Source of the DNA: Nissolia schottii | Taxonomy: Eukaryota > Streptophyta > Magnoliopsida > Fabales > Fabaceae | Direction: 5' to 3' | Assembly (NCBI GenBank): GCA_003254905.1 | Contig: QANU01010622.1 | Span: forward strand, 449,395 to 513,394 | DNA: 64,000 nt | In this document: piece by piece, positions 11,116 through 23,454 of the stretch | Layout: every line of letters begins with the position of its first letter | Position numbering within the stretch: position 1 is the first letter of the stretch | Notes under the pieces: model-generated | Databases searched by the model: none | Told to the model about the DNA's origin: nothing | The model's input: only the letters and a program-made list of their open reading frames with translations | Position numbers and translations under genes: made by a program

Positions 11116-13208
11116 AGAGTTCTGCTACACATACACCAAAAAAATATACATCATATGTAATATCTCGATTTTTTTCCCTTACGAAGATTTTGCATGATAA
11201 ATAAATAAGAATAAATTAATAAGATTGAAAATTTTAATCATTAACTTTAATCTTTAAAATATTAGCTGAAAATAGTAATTGAGTGATTTCACGGAGTCTT
11301 GTGAAGTCCAAATCGATTTATAGTTAATATTAAGATTTAAATACAACTCAAAGGAGTCCGTAAAATATACTAATATGAAAATAAATTCAAAAATACGCAA
11401 ATAAAATTAAATAAGTAATAAAAAAATTAATGAGTCATAACGATATGTCTAAAATATTTTTTGGACAACTGTACTCAAAATACTAAGATTACGGACAACA
11501 AAACGCGATCAAGTAAACTGAAGGGGTCATCCATATCCCCTGCCAACCGCGGCATGGATATTTATACATATAGGATTATAATATAATATTATATATTATA
11601 ATAATTACTATGAATAGTAATAATAATATTATAATAAGCTATATAATATACTAATATATATAAAATTAATTCATTTAAGGCGGTGGGGGCTGCTATATAT
11701 ACCCCCACCTGACGCCCTTTTTCTTTATTTTTCCTGAAGCTATTAGCTTCGTTTCTTTATTTCTTTGTTCTTTGTTCGTTTTCTTTCTTGCTTTGCTGTT
11801 TCGTTCGCACACTGTTGTTACGCTGTCGGACGTTGGAAAAATAGCAGAGACCACCCTACCGCAATTAGGGATTTTTTTGCATCACTTCTACTGTTTCTAA
11901 ACTGGATTTTGAGGTGGGTAATCCTGACTTATTCATCTTCTTGATGAATTTTATGTGTTATATGTATGATATGTGAAAAATCAACTTAATAGATTTTATG
12001 CTAAAAATATGTTTATTATGATGCTTGGACGATTTGTCATAATTTTGAGGTTAGAAAAATATAACTATATTTGTGGGTAATCCTAAGCTAGCTCGCCTCC
12101 TTGGTGGCCTATGTGCTTGTGTGCTTTTATGTTCTTATTATGTGTTATGCTAGAAATGTTTGGTTAGGATAGGTAGATGACTTTGCTATGATTTCCTATG
12201 TTTTTCTAAGTTAAACATGCTTGTATGGTGATGGTTGGAACCTGGGGTGAAGCCCAAGAAGTGGCCATGGAAAACGGTTTCAAAAACTACAAGAAAACTA
12301 AAGGGGGAACTTCAGTCACGCCCAGGGCGCTGAGCGACTCCATGAACTGCTGAGCGGCCTGGGAGATAACCTTTGGAAAATGATTTGAAAACTGGTCTGT
12401 GACTAGGTTGACTCCAGGAAGTGCTGAGCGGTACCTATAAGCGCTGAGCGGTGCCAGTGGGCGCTAAGCGGCCTGAACCGTGGTTGCTTCATGGGACTCG
12501 GTTTATGAAAGTTTATGAAAGCAAGGCTATGAAAGATATTTTACACTGCCTAGTTCCAACACTCCCAAACCCATATGATTTATATTTAGATTATGACGTG
12601 GTTATGTGATTATATGTTTATGTGTTTGAGCAAGCATGCATATGAGGATAGATCACTAGAGGTTGTTGTCTAATGAATGAGTAATGAATAAAGATGAGAA
12701 TGAAATGTAAGAAAAGAGCATGATGAGAAAGATAAATGTGCATATGAAAGAAAAGAATGATGGCATGCGTGACATGTGATGAAAGAATGAATGAATGATG
12801 ATATGGTCCGCTTCCGGCTTAGCCATGAGGACGGCCCCTTGCCACCCGGTAAGGGGGTGGAGTCATGTTTGCCTGGGAAACAGACAGAAAAGGCAGGCCA
12901 TACACCACCATGGGGACAACGGTCCTGATGTGTATGAGGGAGTATTAGGACAAGAATGGTTATGATGAATGATATGATTTCATGCATTGATGCACAATAG
13001 CAGGCTCGAAGGGAACACATGCATTGTTGCAAGTCACCATGGTCGAAGGGAACGCATGGGGCTCGATCACGTCACCATGCTCGAAGGGAACGCATGGGAC
13101 ACGATCAAGATGTTTGTTGCATACATGCATATGTGGTTATGTTGCATACATCACGATCAATGATGTATGTATGAGTGTATAAAATTGGGTGTACATGTAA
13201 CATTTTTA
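11116..13208. mobile_element. Mutator-type MITE split by an LTR insertion
   Basis: The outer ends match, in reverse orientation, the MITE at 21287-21513: left end AGTTCTGCTACACATACACC, right end GTGTATAAAATTGGGTGTAC then ATGTAACATTTTT. Flanks carry ATGTGATG at 11108-11115 and 13209-13216, an 8-bp match (9 with one mismatch), as expected for Mutator-like insertion. Everything between about 11156 and 13160 is foreign LTR material that landed in the MITE later. Confidence 0.65.
11156..13150 (+). mobile_element. Ty3/gypsy-like LTR, about 2 kb
   Basis: It starts TGTAATATCTCG, typical of plant gypsy LTRs, and resembles the LTR at 21.8-24.9 kb in order: GTCCGTAAAATA block, AT-rich core, then GTTACGCTGT...AAAATAGCAG and GAGGTGGGTAATC. 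A TATA box (TATATATA, 11694-11701) sits in a short hairpin of GTGGGGG/CCCCCAC. Repeated CGCTGAGCGG-type motifs occur at 12326-12473. No internal coding region or matching GGGTGTTACA 3' end is seen, so it may be a truncated solo LTR. Confidence 0.6.
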
Positions 13209-13780
13209 ATGTGATGATACATGATTAGAAAATGCACCAAAAATAACAATATGCTTAGGTAATTGTATAAAATATGTTTACATTTCATTAATATAATAAT
13301 TTACATGACAAAAAATTTTCGCTCAGAATATCTTTTTTGACTTGAGTAAAATTATCTTTGATAAGAAGATACTTATAATTTTAACCAAATAAAATATATT
13401 GGCACAAGATAAAACCGAAATGATTCTCTTGTATAAAAATTGCATGTATTTTTATCATTAATTAAGTTACCGTCAAGGAATAATTGTTAAAAAATTAGTA
13501 AAAAAAAGGAAAAGAAAAAAAACTAATGATAAAAATGTGAGACTAATTCCAAAAGACAACCTAACTAATGATGGCAAATACCAATTTATTTTATTTTGCA
13601 TCATTCCATATTTTAATCCATCCAAGTATAACCTGAAAGATTCCTTTTTCTTCATATTAGGTTAATAGGAAAAAGAAGATAACAAATTCACATAAATAAA
13701 CCACAAATACACACACATAAAATGCTCGGTAGGAGCAACGTCAACATAGCTGGCTGGTGGGGTACAACAACAGCTTTGAA

Positions 13781-13784
<4 letters not shown>

Positions 13785-13812
<28 letters not shown>
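13785..13812. repeat. (CT)n microsatellite
   Basis: About 14 CT units followed by a CCCCCAC interruption and a shorter CT run. Confidence 0.9.
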
Positions 13813-13815
<3 letters not shown>

Positions 13816-13951
13816 CCCACCCCTCTCTCTTTCATAACCTTTTTCTTCCCAATTTCTGCATACAACCGAAAAAAGAAAAAAGAAAAAATCTCAATGTAAA
13901 TACGTAGATACGCATCCCTATGTCATTTTACACATGCACGGTAATAAGTAA

Positions 13952-14126
13952 GGGTAATGCTAAATAAACAAAGTTTTTTTTTTTTATAAAAGTACAAAGA
14001 TAATGTATTTATTGCAAGTATTAAGACAAAATTAGTGCATTATACATTATTTATGTGAGACTTGTTGGTTACAATAAATGCATTGCTCTTGTATTATTGT
14101 CTAAACACGTTCAAATAACATTACAC
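13952..14126. mobile_element. Mutator-like MITE, 175 bp
   Basis: The terminal inverted repeats are GGGTAATGCTAAATAA on the left and GTGTAATGTTATTTGA on the minus strand at the right. Both sides are flanked by the perfect 9-bp duplication AATAAGTAA (13943-13951 and 14127-14135). The arms also share a TAATGTATTTATTG-type block. No coding capacity. Confidence 0.8.
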
Positions 14127-15246
14127 AATAAGTAATGTAAATGGTACTGGTCTCCTTGCATAAATACTTGTACCACAATGAAGTATTATGTTAGATATGT
14201 TTTAAATTATATAATGAATAATATCTTAGCCGTTATTTTAAAATGATTTAGGACTTATAACTAAAATGTACATTTTAAGATGGAAGTTGAAATGTTATAC
14301 ATTTTTAAATCAGTGTTATTTAGAAATCATATGTGCCCAAATACTCTATATACATTATTATGGAAAAGGAAAAAAAGACAAAATTATTGTATTTAGTCTA
14401 ATGAGTAATATTTCTTATGCAAACGACATCAATGTGTGTGCATATAACATCAGGGCAAGTGCATATGATATTAACGCACATTAACAATGACATCAACTCA
14501 ATCAAATTGCACTCTCTATATCATGTGATATTGTTTTCACTCTCTCTTATATTCTTTCACTCACTCACTCTTAAAATAAACATTAATATCAATTCGGTAT
14601 CTTTTTCTCTCTCAATCAAATCAAACCCTCTCTCTTCTTCTCTCACTCTCCTACTCTAATGTAATAGTCACATGTATCAAAATAATAAAAGTAGACATTA
14701 ACCCATCATAAAAAATTAAAAAAAAAAAAAAACTCTTCTTTCAAAACAAACACTGGTGCATTTTGTTTTTGTGTTGATGCTTATATCTATTATGTTGATA
14801 CCTATTTTTATTACGTTGATGTCTATTTGTTTTAGAGGTGAAAATAAGAGAGAGCATGTGATATGATGACGAAAAGACATTTAAAAATAGTTAATTTTTT
14901 TTATTATATATTATGATCCCACTTAATATCAATGCCGTGATATTTAAAGTGTTTGAGTAATTCAGGGTAAAAGCAGAATTATTGTCCATTTTACAGTGAA
15001 GAGTATATTTAGCACCAAGATTCAATGTCTTACAAGAAATTCTCCTCTCGTCTCCTCTCTGTCTTTGCTGTTGTACCGTTGTGAAATCTGTTACAGCCAA
15101 GATGCTCTGTACGCCCAAAAAAAATAAAAACCCCCTCCCATTTCAACTTGCGGTGCCAGACAACACTTATGCCACTTTACAGCACACAAAATAAATTAAA
15201 ATTGAAAACAAAATAAAAATATATTAGATTTTTCATTTTTCCCCTT

Positions 15247-15249
<3 letters not shown>

Positions 15250-15287
<38 letters not shown>
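15250..15287. repeat. (CT)n microsatellite
   Basis: About 19 uninterrupted CT units upstream of the kinase gene; it may lie in its promoter or 5' leader. Confidence 0.9.
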
Positions 15288-15290
<3 letters not shown>

Positions 15291-15698
15291 CCAAGTGCAT
15301 ATGGCCTTCCCATTCATTTCATTCGAGCTGGGTTGACTTGTTCTGCTTCACTTCCACCCTGCTTGCATTGAATTCCCTTCAGCTGGAGTGGAACCATCAA
15401 TCAAAAGAATAAAAGAAAAAGGGAGAGAAGTAAAAAGAAGGGCCCCCTTGTTTTTGTGGGTTACTTACTTGTTTACATATAATTAATAGTAATGTATTTT
15501 TATTTTAGATATTAGTATTTTGAATTGAGATTGAGGGGGGGGGGTTGGTAGAGGTGGTAGTAAATATAAACCTGGTAGTGTGCGAGTGTTGTGTCTGTCG
15601 GCGCAAGGTCACTTTCTGTCGGCATTGTCTGTATCCACTATCCAACGATGATGATACACTCACACTGCTGAGAGAGAGAAAGAGCCGAAAAAGAGGGT

Positions 15699-15728
15699 GC
15701 GAATGCGAATGCGAATGCGAATGCGAAT
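15699..15728. repeat. (GCGAAT)5 hexanucleotide repeat
   Basis: Five perfect GCGAAT units followed by degenerate GTGGAT. All three-base frames stay open through it, but no protein family is recognised. Confidence 0.9.
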
Positions 15729-16879
15729 GTGGATGTGTAATTGTGTATTTCTCTTGTTAAATTTAATACAACGGAGATACAGAGGTTTCTTTTCCTTTCT
15801 TTTCTTTTCTTTTTTAATTCTTTTTCCTTTCTGGGCTTTCGTCTTTCAAGGGAGCATAATTCATTCATTCATTCATTCATCCGTTCATCTCTTTCATGCC
15901 TTGTCTTTTGGTTTCCCAATAGCAAAGAAGAGAGAGTCTCTCTCGCTTGCTTCTTCTGATCCGAATAGTTTTTAGGGATTGTGGCTACTGCTATCTTTGT
16001 GGAATTGTTGAACACCTCTCATGATTTGATTGTCAGGTTCATATGAAGGGAGGGAGAAGGGGAATCCGGGTCAATCTTGATTTCCGTGAGTGGCATTGGA
16101 GAATCCTTCACAGAGTCATTGGGTGAATGAAGCTGAAGCTTTCTCTGAGATCCTGCTTCCTCATTGTTTATCCCGTGGTATATAGCTCTCTGCAGATTTG
16201 ACCCCAAAAGAAGGACACAGAAAAAAAAATTAACGACTTTATTCTGTTTGTTGCTCCATTCCCACTCTCCTCTACTTATCTATTTATTTAATTTTATTTT
16301 TAAGAAAAAGTTCAGGTATGTGCAGAGGGCAGATGCAGTGTTAATGTGCAGGGTCCAGTTTTATGAGACTGCATGCCATTTATAAAAAAAACATAGATAC
16401 ATTCGTTTACTTTGCTGGGATAGGATTCCTGGGCTTGTTTCAGATTCTGCCGGGAAACTTTTGATTTAGTTTTTGTTGTCATTATTCATTATTAACAACC
16501 TCATTAAATGCAGTTCCCCTCTTCTTTTGTCTAGCATTGTCATTTACACTCGATGCTATTTGGTTTTTCTTGTTTGCACTTGCAGTCTTAACTGCATGCC
16601 TTTTGCAAAGCCATGCCCTTTGCAATCTTTCTCCAAATCCCATCTAGTTTGATGTCTAAAGTCACAATCTTCTTGTTTAACCTCACTTAGGTAGCTTGAT
16701 GTCTTCAGCTTCAGTTTATCCCACAAAAAGAAAGAGTATCTTCCTTCTTTTGAGGCACATTGTAATTCATACTTCATAGATTGTGATATTTTGCTTCTCT
16801 CTGTGCTCCTCCAGGTTCCATGTATAATAACAACTGGTATAAATTTGTACAGCAAAAGTGAAAGTGTTTCCCATACCAG

Positions 16880-19810
16880 ATGTCAAGTTCTCTTGCAGCA
16901 ATATTAGGAGGAGCTGCAGGAGCCGTGGCATTGGTAGGGATAGTTATAATACTCATATGGTTTTGTCTTTTTCACAAGAGGAGTGTTTCAAGGACTTCAG
17001 AGACAGGGTCTTCTGATCCTTCCCAAGGTGATTAATTATTAATAATATCTTCTTACATTGGTGTATTAGATAGGCATATTTGTTTTGGTTACAAAACAAG
17101 GTAAAGTGTGGTTTTTAGTGATTCAAACAAGTTTGATTTACTTGCAGTAGGAAGGCATGGTGCAATCGAGTTGACAATACGAGATACTAGGCGTTTTGAG
17201 ATGGAGGAACTATCTCAGGCCACAAAAAATTTCAATGACAAGAATTTGATTGGAGAAGGGAAATTTGGGGAGGTTTACAAGGGATTGCTTCAAGATGGGA
17301 TGCTTGTAGCAATCAAAAAGCGGCGTGGACTCGCTACTCAGGACTTTGTTGATGAGGTAATACTCTCAGTTTCCTGCGTTAATACTTGATTGTATGGGAT
17401 AGTGTGTGATGTGTCATTGCTGGATACTTCTCAGAAGTCATTGATGAATCAATTTAGAGATGATCAGTGAAGAGAACATTTTTAACTTGACCCGTTTCAT
17501 AAGCTTTTGTATTCATATTCACAGTGATAAAAGTAATTTTAGAAGAATGCCCTCTTTTTCTTCTATATCTTACTTTTCAATTCCTTATTCTGTTCCTTTT
17601 CAGCTTCTGCTTCAAAATTTCAAGTAGAATTCTCTAGAAGTTTTCCTTTCCCATTGATTAAATTCAATATCAGTCTTTTATGTTCAGCAATGTCTGAATG
17701 GAAAAGTTTGTTATTTGTTCTGAAATATATGCAAGCATAACTAGTATTTCCTCTCGGCTGTTTCTAAAATAACAGGATCAGTTATGGTGAACTTTTTAAA
17801 CCTGTTCCATGATTATTATAAGATTTGTATCAGAGTTTTCTCTTTCCTTGCGGGCTAATTTTGCTTCATAATTTTGAAAGATTGGAAATTTGCATAGACA
17901 GGTATCTCTTATTATTCATTCTCTTGCTTTTGATCTAACAGGACTGAGTTTTACTTCAGGTACGCTATCTCTCGTCCATTCAACATCGGAATCTCGTAAA
18001 TCTTATAGGCTACTGCCAGGAAAACAATCTGCAGTTTCTCATATATGAATATGTGCCCAATGGAAGCGTCTCCAGTCACTTGTATGGTAAATTTCTGTAC
18101 ATTCACTGCATTTCTTTATCAGAAAGTTATATATCTATTCAAATGTCTCTGATTGATGGTTAATTCAATTATCCTATGCTTCATGCTATGTAACATGCAT
18201 GTAAAACCCTGAAAGTGCATTTTACCAATTCCATAAAATTTCTTTTCTTGTTTTAGCTAAATGAATCCTTTCTTGCCAAAGCTGATGCCTCTGACTTTGA
18301 ATTCTCCTTTGCAGGCGCAGGTCAGCAATCGCGAGAGAAGCTGGAATTCAAGCATAGGCTTTCAATAGCTCAAGGTGCAGCTAAAGGTGATCCCTTGCAA
18401 AATCAGTGAGCATTTGTGGCTTTCCTGGTATCGGTTTTTCTTCTCTTTTAGATAAAATACCAAAGTACCTTAATGGATGCCACAAATTCTTTTTGTAAGC
18501 CATCCTAAAACTTTTCAGTTAATTTGCTAGTCCCTTCTCTATGCATAAAAGCTCTTAGGAACTTGTTTCTGATTTCCAAAATCTCATTCATCCCATTCTA
18601 TGCAGGTCTGGCTCATCTTCACTCTTTGAGTCCCCGTTTGGTGCACAAGGATTTCAAAACAGCAAATGTTCTTGTGGATGAAAACTTCATTGCTAAGGTT
18701 GCAGACGCAGGACTTCGCAATTTTTTGGGGAGAGTTGAGATTGCAGGAACATCTTCTCAAGTGATAGCGGATGAGATATTCCTTGCACCTGAGTATGGCT
18801 CATATATATTTATGCTGCTTTGGTTATACAAGTAATTTTTTGTTTTTTTCTTGATTAATGTACACCATTCCCTGCAGGGTGAGAGAGTTCAGACGATTTT
18901 CCGAAAAGAGTGATGTATACAGCTTTGGGGTATTTTTGCTGGAATTGTTAAGCGGGAGGGAAGCATCAGAGTCAGCATCTTTGGACTCTAGTCATAATCT
19001 GGTTGAATGGGTAGGTGATTTTTTTCAAACACCACAAATGCAGGGTTTAAAGCCAAGTTATATATATGTTCACAGGTTTTTGAGGCACTTGTCCAATTTG
19101 TTTTGGATATAGTTTCTTTTAAGACAAAATCTACAATTTCATCCCTGAAACATTGGGTGCCTAACAAAATTCGTCCTTGAGTTAGAAAACACATAATTTT
19201 GTCATTCAGCAACCAACTTTTTACTCTTTTATAACATAATTTCAGCCAGGGACCAAATTGCATGTGTTTTCTTATTCAGAAATGAATTTGTTACACCTTC
19301 AATGTTTTAGGAACAAAATTGTGGTTTTTCTCTATATCTAATGTTGTGCTTAGGACTAATGTGTCAAGTCCTGGTGCTGCGTTGTGTTCATGCTGCATGG
19401 AATTCCATGACAATGCATTATTGCTATGAGGAAACATAATATGCAATCCCAGGCATTTTTCTCTTGCCAATTCATAAGTAAACCAAGAAAAGAATAGTGT
19501 GGTGATTGATATGTGCTACATTTTTTTCCCCTCTCCAATAAAGGTGCAAAATAATCAAGACCATGGCATCATGTCTAATATCATTGATCAAAGATTGGGG
19601 AGTAGTTTCACACCAGAAGGAATGGAAGAATTCATCATGCTGATAGTGAGGTGTTTAGATCCTTCTAGTGAGAGGAGACCTGCCATGAGCTATGTGGTGA
19701 TGGAACTTGATAGGATACTTGAAAAAGAAATGAACTTGACAACAATCATGGGTGAAGAAGGAACTCCAACTGTTACCCTTGGAAGCCAGTTATTCAAAAC
19801 AACAAAATAA
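16880..19810 (+). CDS. Membrane-anchored receptor-like kinase with atypical catalytic loop
   Basis: Seven exons: 16880-17027, 17148-17356, 17960-18086, 18315-18386, 18606-18792, 18878-19010 and 19544-19810 (stop TAA), all with GT-AG junctions in frame, giving 380 residues. The start ATG opens a short N terminus with one hydrophobic segment (residues ~5-31) and basic HKR after it, then the kinase domain from about residue 66. Visible: glycine loop GEGKFGEVYKG (85-95), Lys106 in VAIK, and APE in LAPEVRE. The catalytic loop reads HKDFKTAN (199-206) instead of HRD, and the metal-binding DFG is DAG (219-221). The missing Phe in DFG and Arg in HRD suggest weak, non-RD or pseudokinase behaviour, while Asp201 and Asp219 are kept. 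There is almost no extracellular part, so it would act inside the plasma membrane, perhaps as a partner of other receptors. No gene symbol is assigned. Confidence 0.88.
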
Positions 19811-20201
19811 AACAATAAAAAAAATAAAAATAAAGGTATTGTTGTCATAAATTGTTTATTATTATAATATTTGTGAATTACATATCTTTGCTTTCTCATT
19901 TTTTCCCCCCGCTGTTGATACCAGAGAATAGGACCAGCTGCTTCATATAAGTGTATAAAGAACAGCTGTATTCCCCCCTCTCCCCCTTTTTGTTTTTTTC
20001 CTGAGTAAATGAACAGTTGTATTCTTTGTTTTTTCCTCTAATATTTTTTCCTTCATAAATGTATGAGAGATACTATCTTGTAAACCATTATTTGTTGTTA
20101 ATATGACAGTGAAGATTGGGTTGGTGTGGTTAAAATTACCTTCTGTCTTTCATGTTCCTGCTGTCCAATGTCCATACATTTCCATTTCATTAAATGATAT
20201 C
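19811..20201 (+). other. 3' UTR and flank of the kinase gene
   Basis: A-rich tract with AATAAA-like signals directly after the stop (AACAATAAAAAAAATAAA at 19810-19830), then pyrimidine-rich DNA. No other gene seen. Confidence 0.45.
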
Positions 20202-20207
20202 ATAACT

Positions 20208-20576
20208 GTAAGGGCAATATTAATACCCTAGGCTATCTAATTTAATTATTTTTAATAATTTTTACTATTAAATTAATTGATTTTTTGTTATTATGTCATA
20301 TTTTATATGATGGTAATAAACTTTTCATTGGTTAAATCATTGAAAGAGTTAACTAATAAGAGGTTTAGAGATTTGTGGGCCATTTAAGTTTACGATGCAC
20401 CTCTCTGTAAATATTGTATTAAAAAGTATTAATTTATCATATTAAGTCATATAATTCATCAATATGTCACATTAGATCATAAAATAATAATAAAAATCAA
20501 TGAATTTAATTATAAAAATTATTAAAAATGATTAAATTAGATATCATAGAGTATTTACTCTATAAGATAACTAAGA
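20208..20576. mobile_element. Foldback MITE, 369 bp, family member 1
   Basis: Long inverted arms: the left has ATCTAATTTAATTATTTTTA, the minus strand of the right has ATCTAATTTAATCATTTTTA, with similarity continuing about 80 bp. ATAACT flanks both ends (20202-20207 and 20577-20582) and may be the target duplication. A shorter relative lies at 45716-45991. Confidence 0.65.
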
Positions 20577-20582
20577 AATCAC

Positions 20583-21277
20583 CTTTAATTACTACCCTAT
20601 TTCTATGTGCTTAAAAAAAACATGTACTTTGATGTTTCAATAAATCTATATATAATAATAAAAGCCATTCCACTTGAAGGGTCATGAGGCATCTTTCACT
20701 TGATTTTAAATCCACGTGGTATTTTTTTATTTTAAAATTTTAAATCATTTTAATTATAATTATTCTTTAATTTTTTTATTTATTCCATTAATTATAAATT
20801 CTATCCCATGTTTTAATGTTTATTTTTATTTTTTATACTTTAGACATTGCATTACATTAGGGACAATGAGGTTCGAATCTAAGACTTCATGCATATTACC
20901 CAAACCCCATCACTAGACTAATCTTAGTGACTTTAATGTTTGTTTTAATTACTATTAATACTATTTATGATATTTTGACCTTTTATTTTCCTCATTTACA
21001 TTATTTTTAACTTTGTAAAAAAAAATATAACAATTTTTATTATAAGCATATGATGTATGAAATAACTTATTTATAAAAATATATAAGATAACATGATAAA
21101 CTAAGAATTTGAACTTAGTTTATGTATTTAAGAGAATTTTTTTTATCAAATTATGATTATGGTTGAGTTAAATATTCTTTTAATAAAAATCTAAAGAGTA
21201 AAAGTTATAGGACAATCCACATTGGATGAGACACTTGTGAGAAATAAGTAACCAATCCCACAAAAGGAGATTTCTAT
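20583..21277. other. AT-rich intergenic DNA
   Basis: No gene. At 20645 the sequence TCTATATATAATAATAAAAG resembles the 5' end of plant Helitrons, and GGTTCGAATC near 20872 looks like a tRNA-type B box as in SINEs. Neither has a convincing partner end, so no element is called. Confidence 0.4.
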
Positions 21278-21286
21278 TTATAGGTA

Positions 21287-21513
21287 CAAAAATGTTACAT
21301 ATACATCCAATTTTATACACTCATACATACACCATTAATAATGCATAAACTTTATTCTCATGAGTGCACAAACATTACATATTTATAGATGATATTCTTA
21401 ATTATACTTAATTAAGTGCACAAAAATTACAGACATTAAAACACATACTTTATGTATATAAATATAGGGTGTATATATGGTGTATATTTTTTGGTGTACG
21501 TGTAGCAGCACTC
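21287..21513. mobile_element. Mutator-type MITE, 227 bp, with 9-bp duplication
   Basis: Flanked by the perfect 9-mer TTATAGGTA (21278-21286 and 21514-21522). Terminal inverted repeats are TGTTACATATACATCCAA and, on the minus strand of the right end, TGCTACACGTACACCAAA. It is the uninterrupted relative of the split copy at 11116-13208. Confidence 0.78.
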
Positions 21514-22756
21514 TTATAGGTAAGTCATCATCCCCCACTACTACTATCTAGATGATGTGAGACTAGATCACCCATTGACATGATCACTCGAGCAATCTAA
21601 CACAGCTTCAACGCCCATGCATCGTTGCAGCGGTGACTCAAAAGTTGAGGATCATCACAATTCCCCCAAGGCGTGTGATGATCCCTCCCCCTCATTCTTT
21701 TCCCTGTTTTCTATTTCCTTTTTCCCCATTTCATCTTCGTTCCCTGTTTTCCTTTTCATTATTTTCCTTTTTGGCTTCCAAAATTTTATGGCTTCATTAT
21801 ATTCTAAGATATTCATTTGTGAGTTTTAGCAGGTAGCTAAATGATATTACCCATTGACATGAAAATGATTTGAGATTTCGCGTAATAAATAATTATAAGC
21901 TGATCAGGGAGGCGAGAAAGTTAAATTATTACCTCTAATTCTTAAAAAGCGCAATTAGGGTTAGAGTTTCGCGATCTCGGGGACTTTCCTGAGACTTCGA
22001 ACGATTTTCGGTCCAATCTGAAATTTTTTCGGATACCCAAAGTGTCCGTAAAATACACTAATAAGAAAATAAATTCAAGAATTCCTCAACCGAAACCAAA
22101 GTACTAATAAGGAAAATTAGTTGATCACGATGGTATGTCCGAAATATTTTTAGGACATCCGCACACGAATGATTTACTACCAAACGCAATCAAACATGGT
22201 CGAAATTAATACTGAACCTTGGAAACTTATCCTCTACTAACCGTGTAGCAGGATAAGATTAATAATATATAATATAATAATGGTAATAGTAAAAATAATA
22301 ATATAGTAATAATATATATTAATATAATTATGGCCACAGAGGTTATGCCTCGCCTGCTTCCATTTTTTCTTTCCTTTTCATCTGTTTCCAAATATTTCAG
22401 TTCTGGTTGTGCACTCTGCGGTTACGCTGTTGGACTCAGAAAAAATAGCAGGATCACCCTAACGTGCTTAGGGATATTTCCTCATCACTTCCACCGTCTT
22501 CAAACATTCTTTGGAGGTGGGTAATCTGACCACCACTATCTATGTGGTTTTATGTGTTATTATATGTGTGTATTTTTGTGAAAGAAAAATCGGAACTGTT
22601 ATGTAGAAAATATAGAGATAATGATGTAATGACGATTTTTAGTAGTTTTGATGTTAGGAAAATATAACTGTGTTGATTGAAACCTATGGAAAGTTAAAAT
22701 TTATTTTCAGAGAGAAAATAGGAGCGAAACAACGCTGTGAATGAGTTTCACGCATG

Positions 22757-23007
22757 GTCATTCGAATGACTAAACATAGTCATTCGAATAACCATGAATT
22801 TTACTCATCCAAGAGCAAAACAGTTAAGTCATTCGAATGACCGGGGTGAGTCATTCAAATGACTCAGCAAATTTTACCCCCAGGGAGCAAAATTTATGTG
22901 TCATCCGAATGACTAGGCTAGGTCATTCAAATGACTCAGCATTTTTCACCTCCCAAGAGCCAAATTTTCATGTTAGTCAAATGACTAATCTATGTCATTC
23001 GAATGAC
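22757..23007. repeat. Array of GTCATTCGAATGAC palindromes
   Basis: Four pairs of perfect or near-perfect 14-bp palindromes GTCATTCGAATGAC. Members of a pair are ~8-10 bp apart, and pairs repeat every ~75-80 bp with AGAGCAAAAT-like spacers between them. Located downstream of the presumed LTR promoter. Confidence 0.85.
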
Positions 23008-23454
23008 CGCTGAAGAACATGAGCTTTTAGTTTTCCTATACGTTCCAACAAGCACGACAACTTAGAAAATGATATAGGGAAGCAATTATGAATGTATTGT
23101 AAGTATAGTAACTTACATAATGAGGACACGGTCGTCAGTAGGGCTTAGAACGGTTGTAGATAACTAAAGGTTAAAGTCACCTAACCGTGTTAAGATAAAT
23201 AATGGACTTAGGGAACCAGATAAGTCTAAAGACGGGCTCCAACCACAGGGTTTTGGAATAGCCCGAAGATATAACATAATTATATATTAGGAAACTCCCA
23301 TCTCTTGGCACGTCAAGCAGGGCAATGCCCCTTACCAGTCTAGCAAGAAGGACTGGTTCTATAAAAGTAATGCAGGCTTAGACCTGAGCGCGACATCGAC
23401 CCGGTATGAGAGAAAAGAAAGCAAGAAAGGAATGGGAGAGAAAGAAAGTTATGC

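Larger units (their letters stand above)
14136..16879 (+). promoter_or_regulatory. Upstream and 5' leader region of the kinase gene
   Basis: No gene of its own is visible. From about 15240 to 15960 the DNA has features often seen in transcribed plant leaders: a long CT run (15250-15287), five GCGAAT units (15699-15728), pyrimidine tracts and an ATTC run (about 15864-15882). The leader probably contains one or more introns, because the kinase ATG lies 1 kb further on, but transcription start and splice sites cannot be fixed from sequence alone. Confidence 0.35.

Noticed and set aside
12670-13032. 120-codon minus-strand frame
   Set aside because: It lies wholly within LTR-like non-coding DNA and is made of ATGAATGA-type repeats read in reverse; no family features.
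20645-20920. Possible Helitron 5' end and SINE B-box-like GGTTCGAATC
   Set aside because: No 3' hairpin with CTRR end, no A box at a proper distance and no poly-A or duplication was found, so neither element can be supported.
22757-23007. Palindrome array as a CRISPR array
   Set aside because: Spacers are short, similar to each other and part of a plant LTR; there are no cas genes and the setting is eukaryotic.
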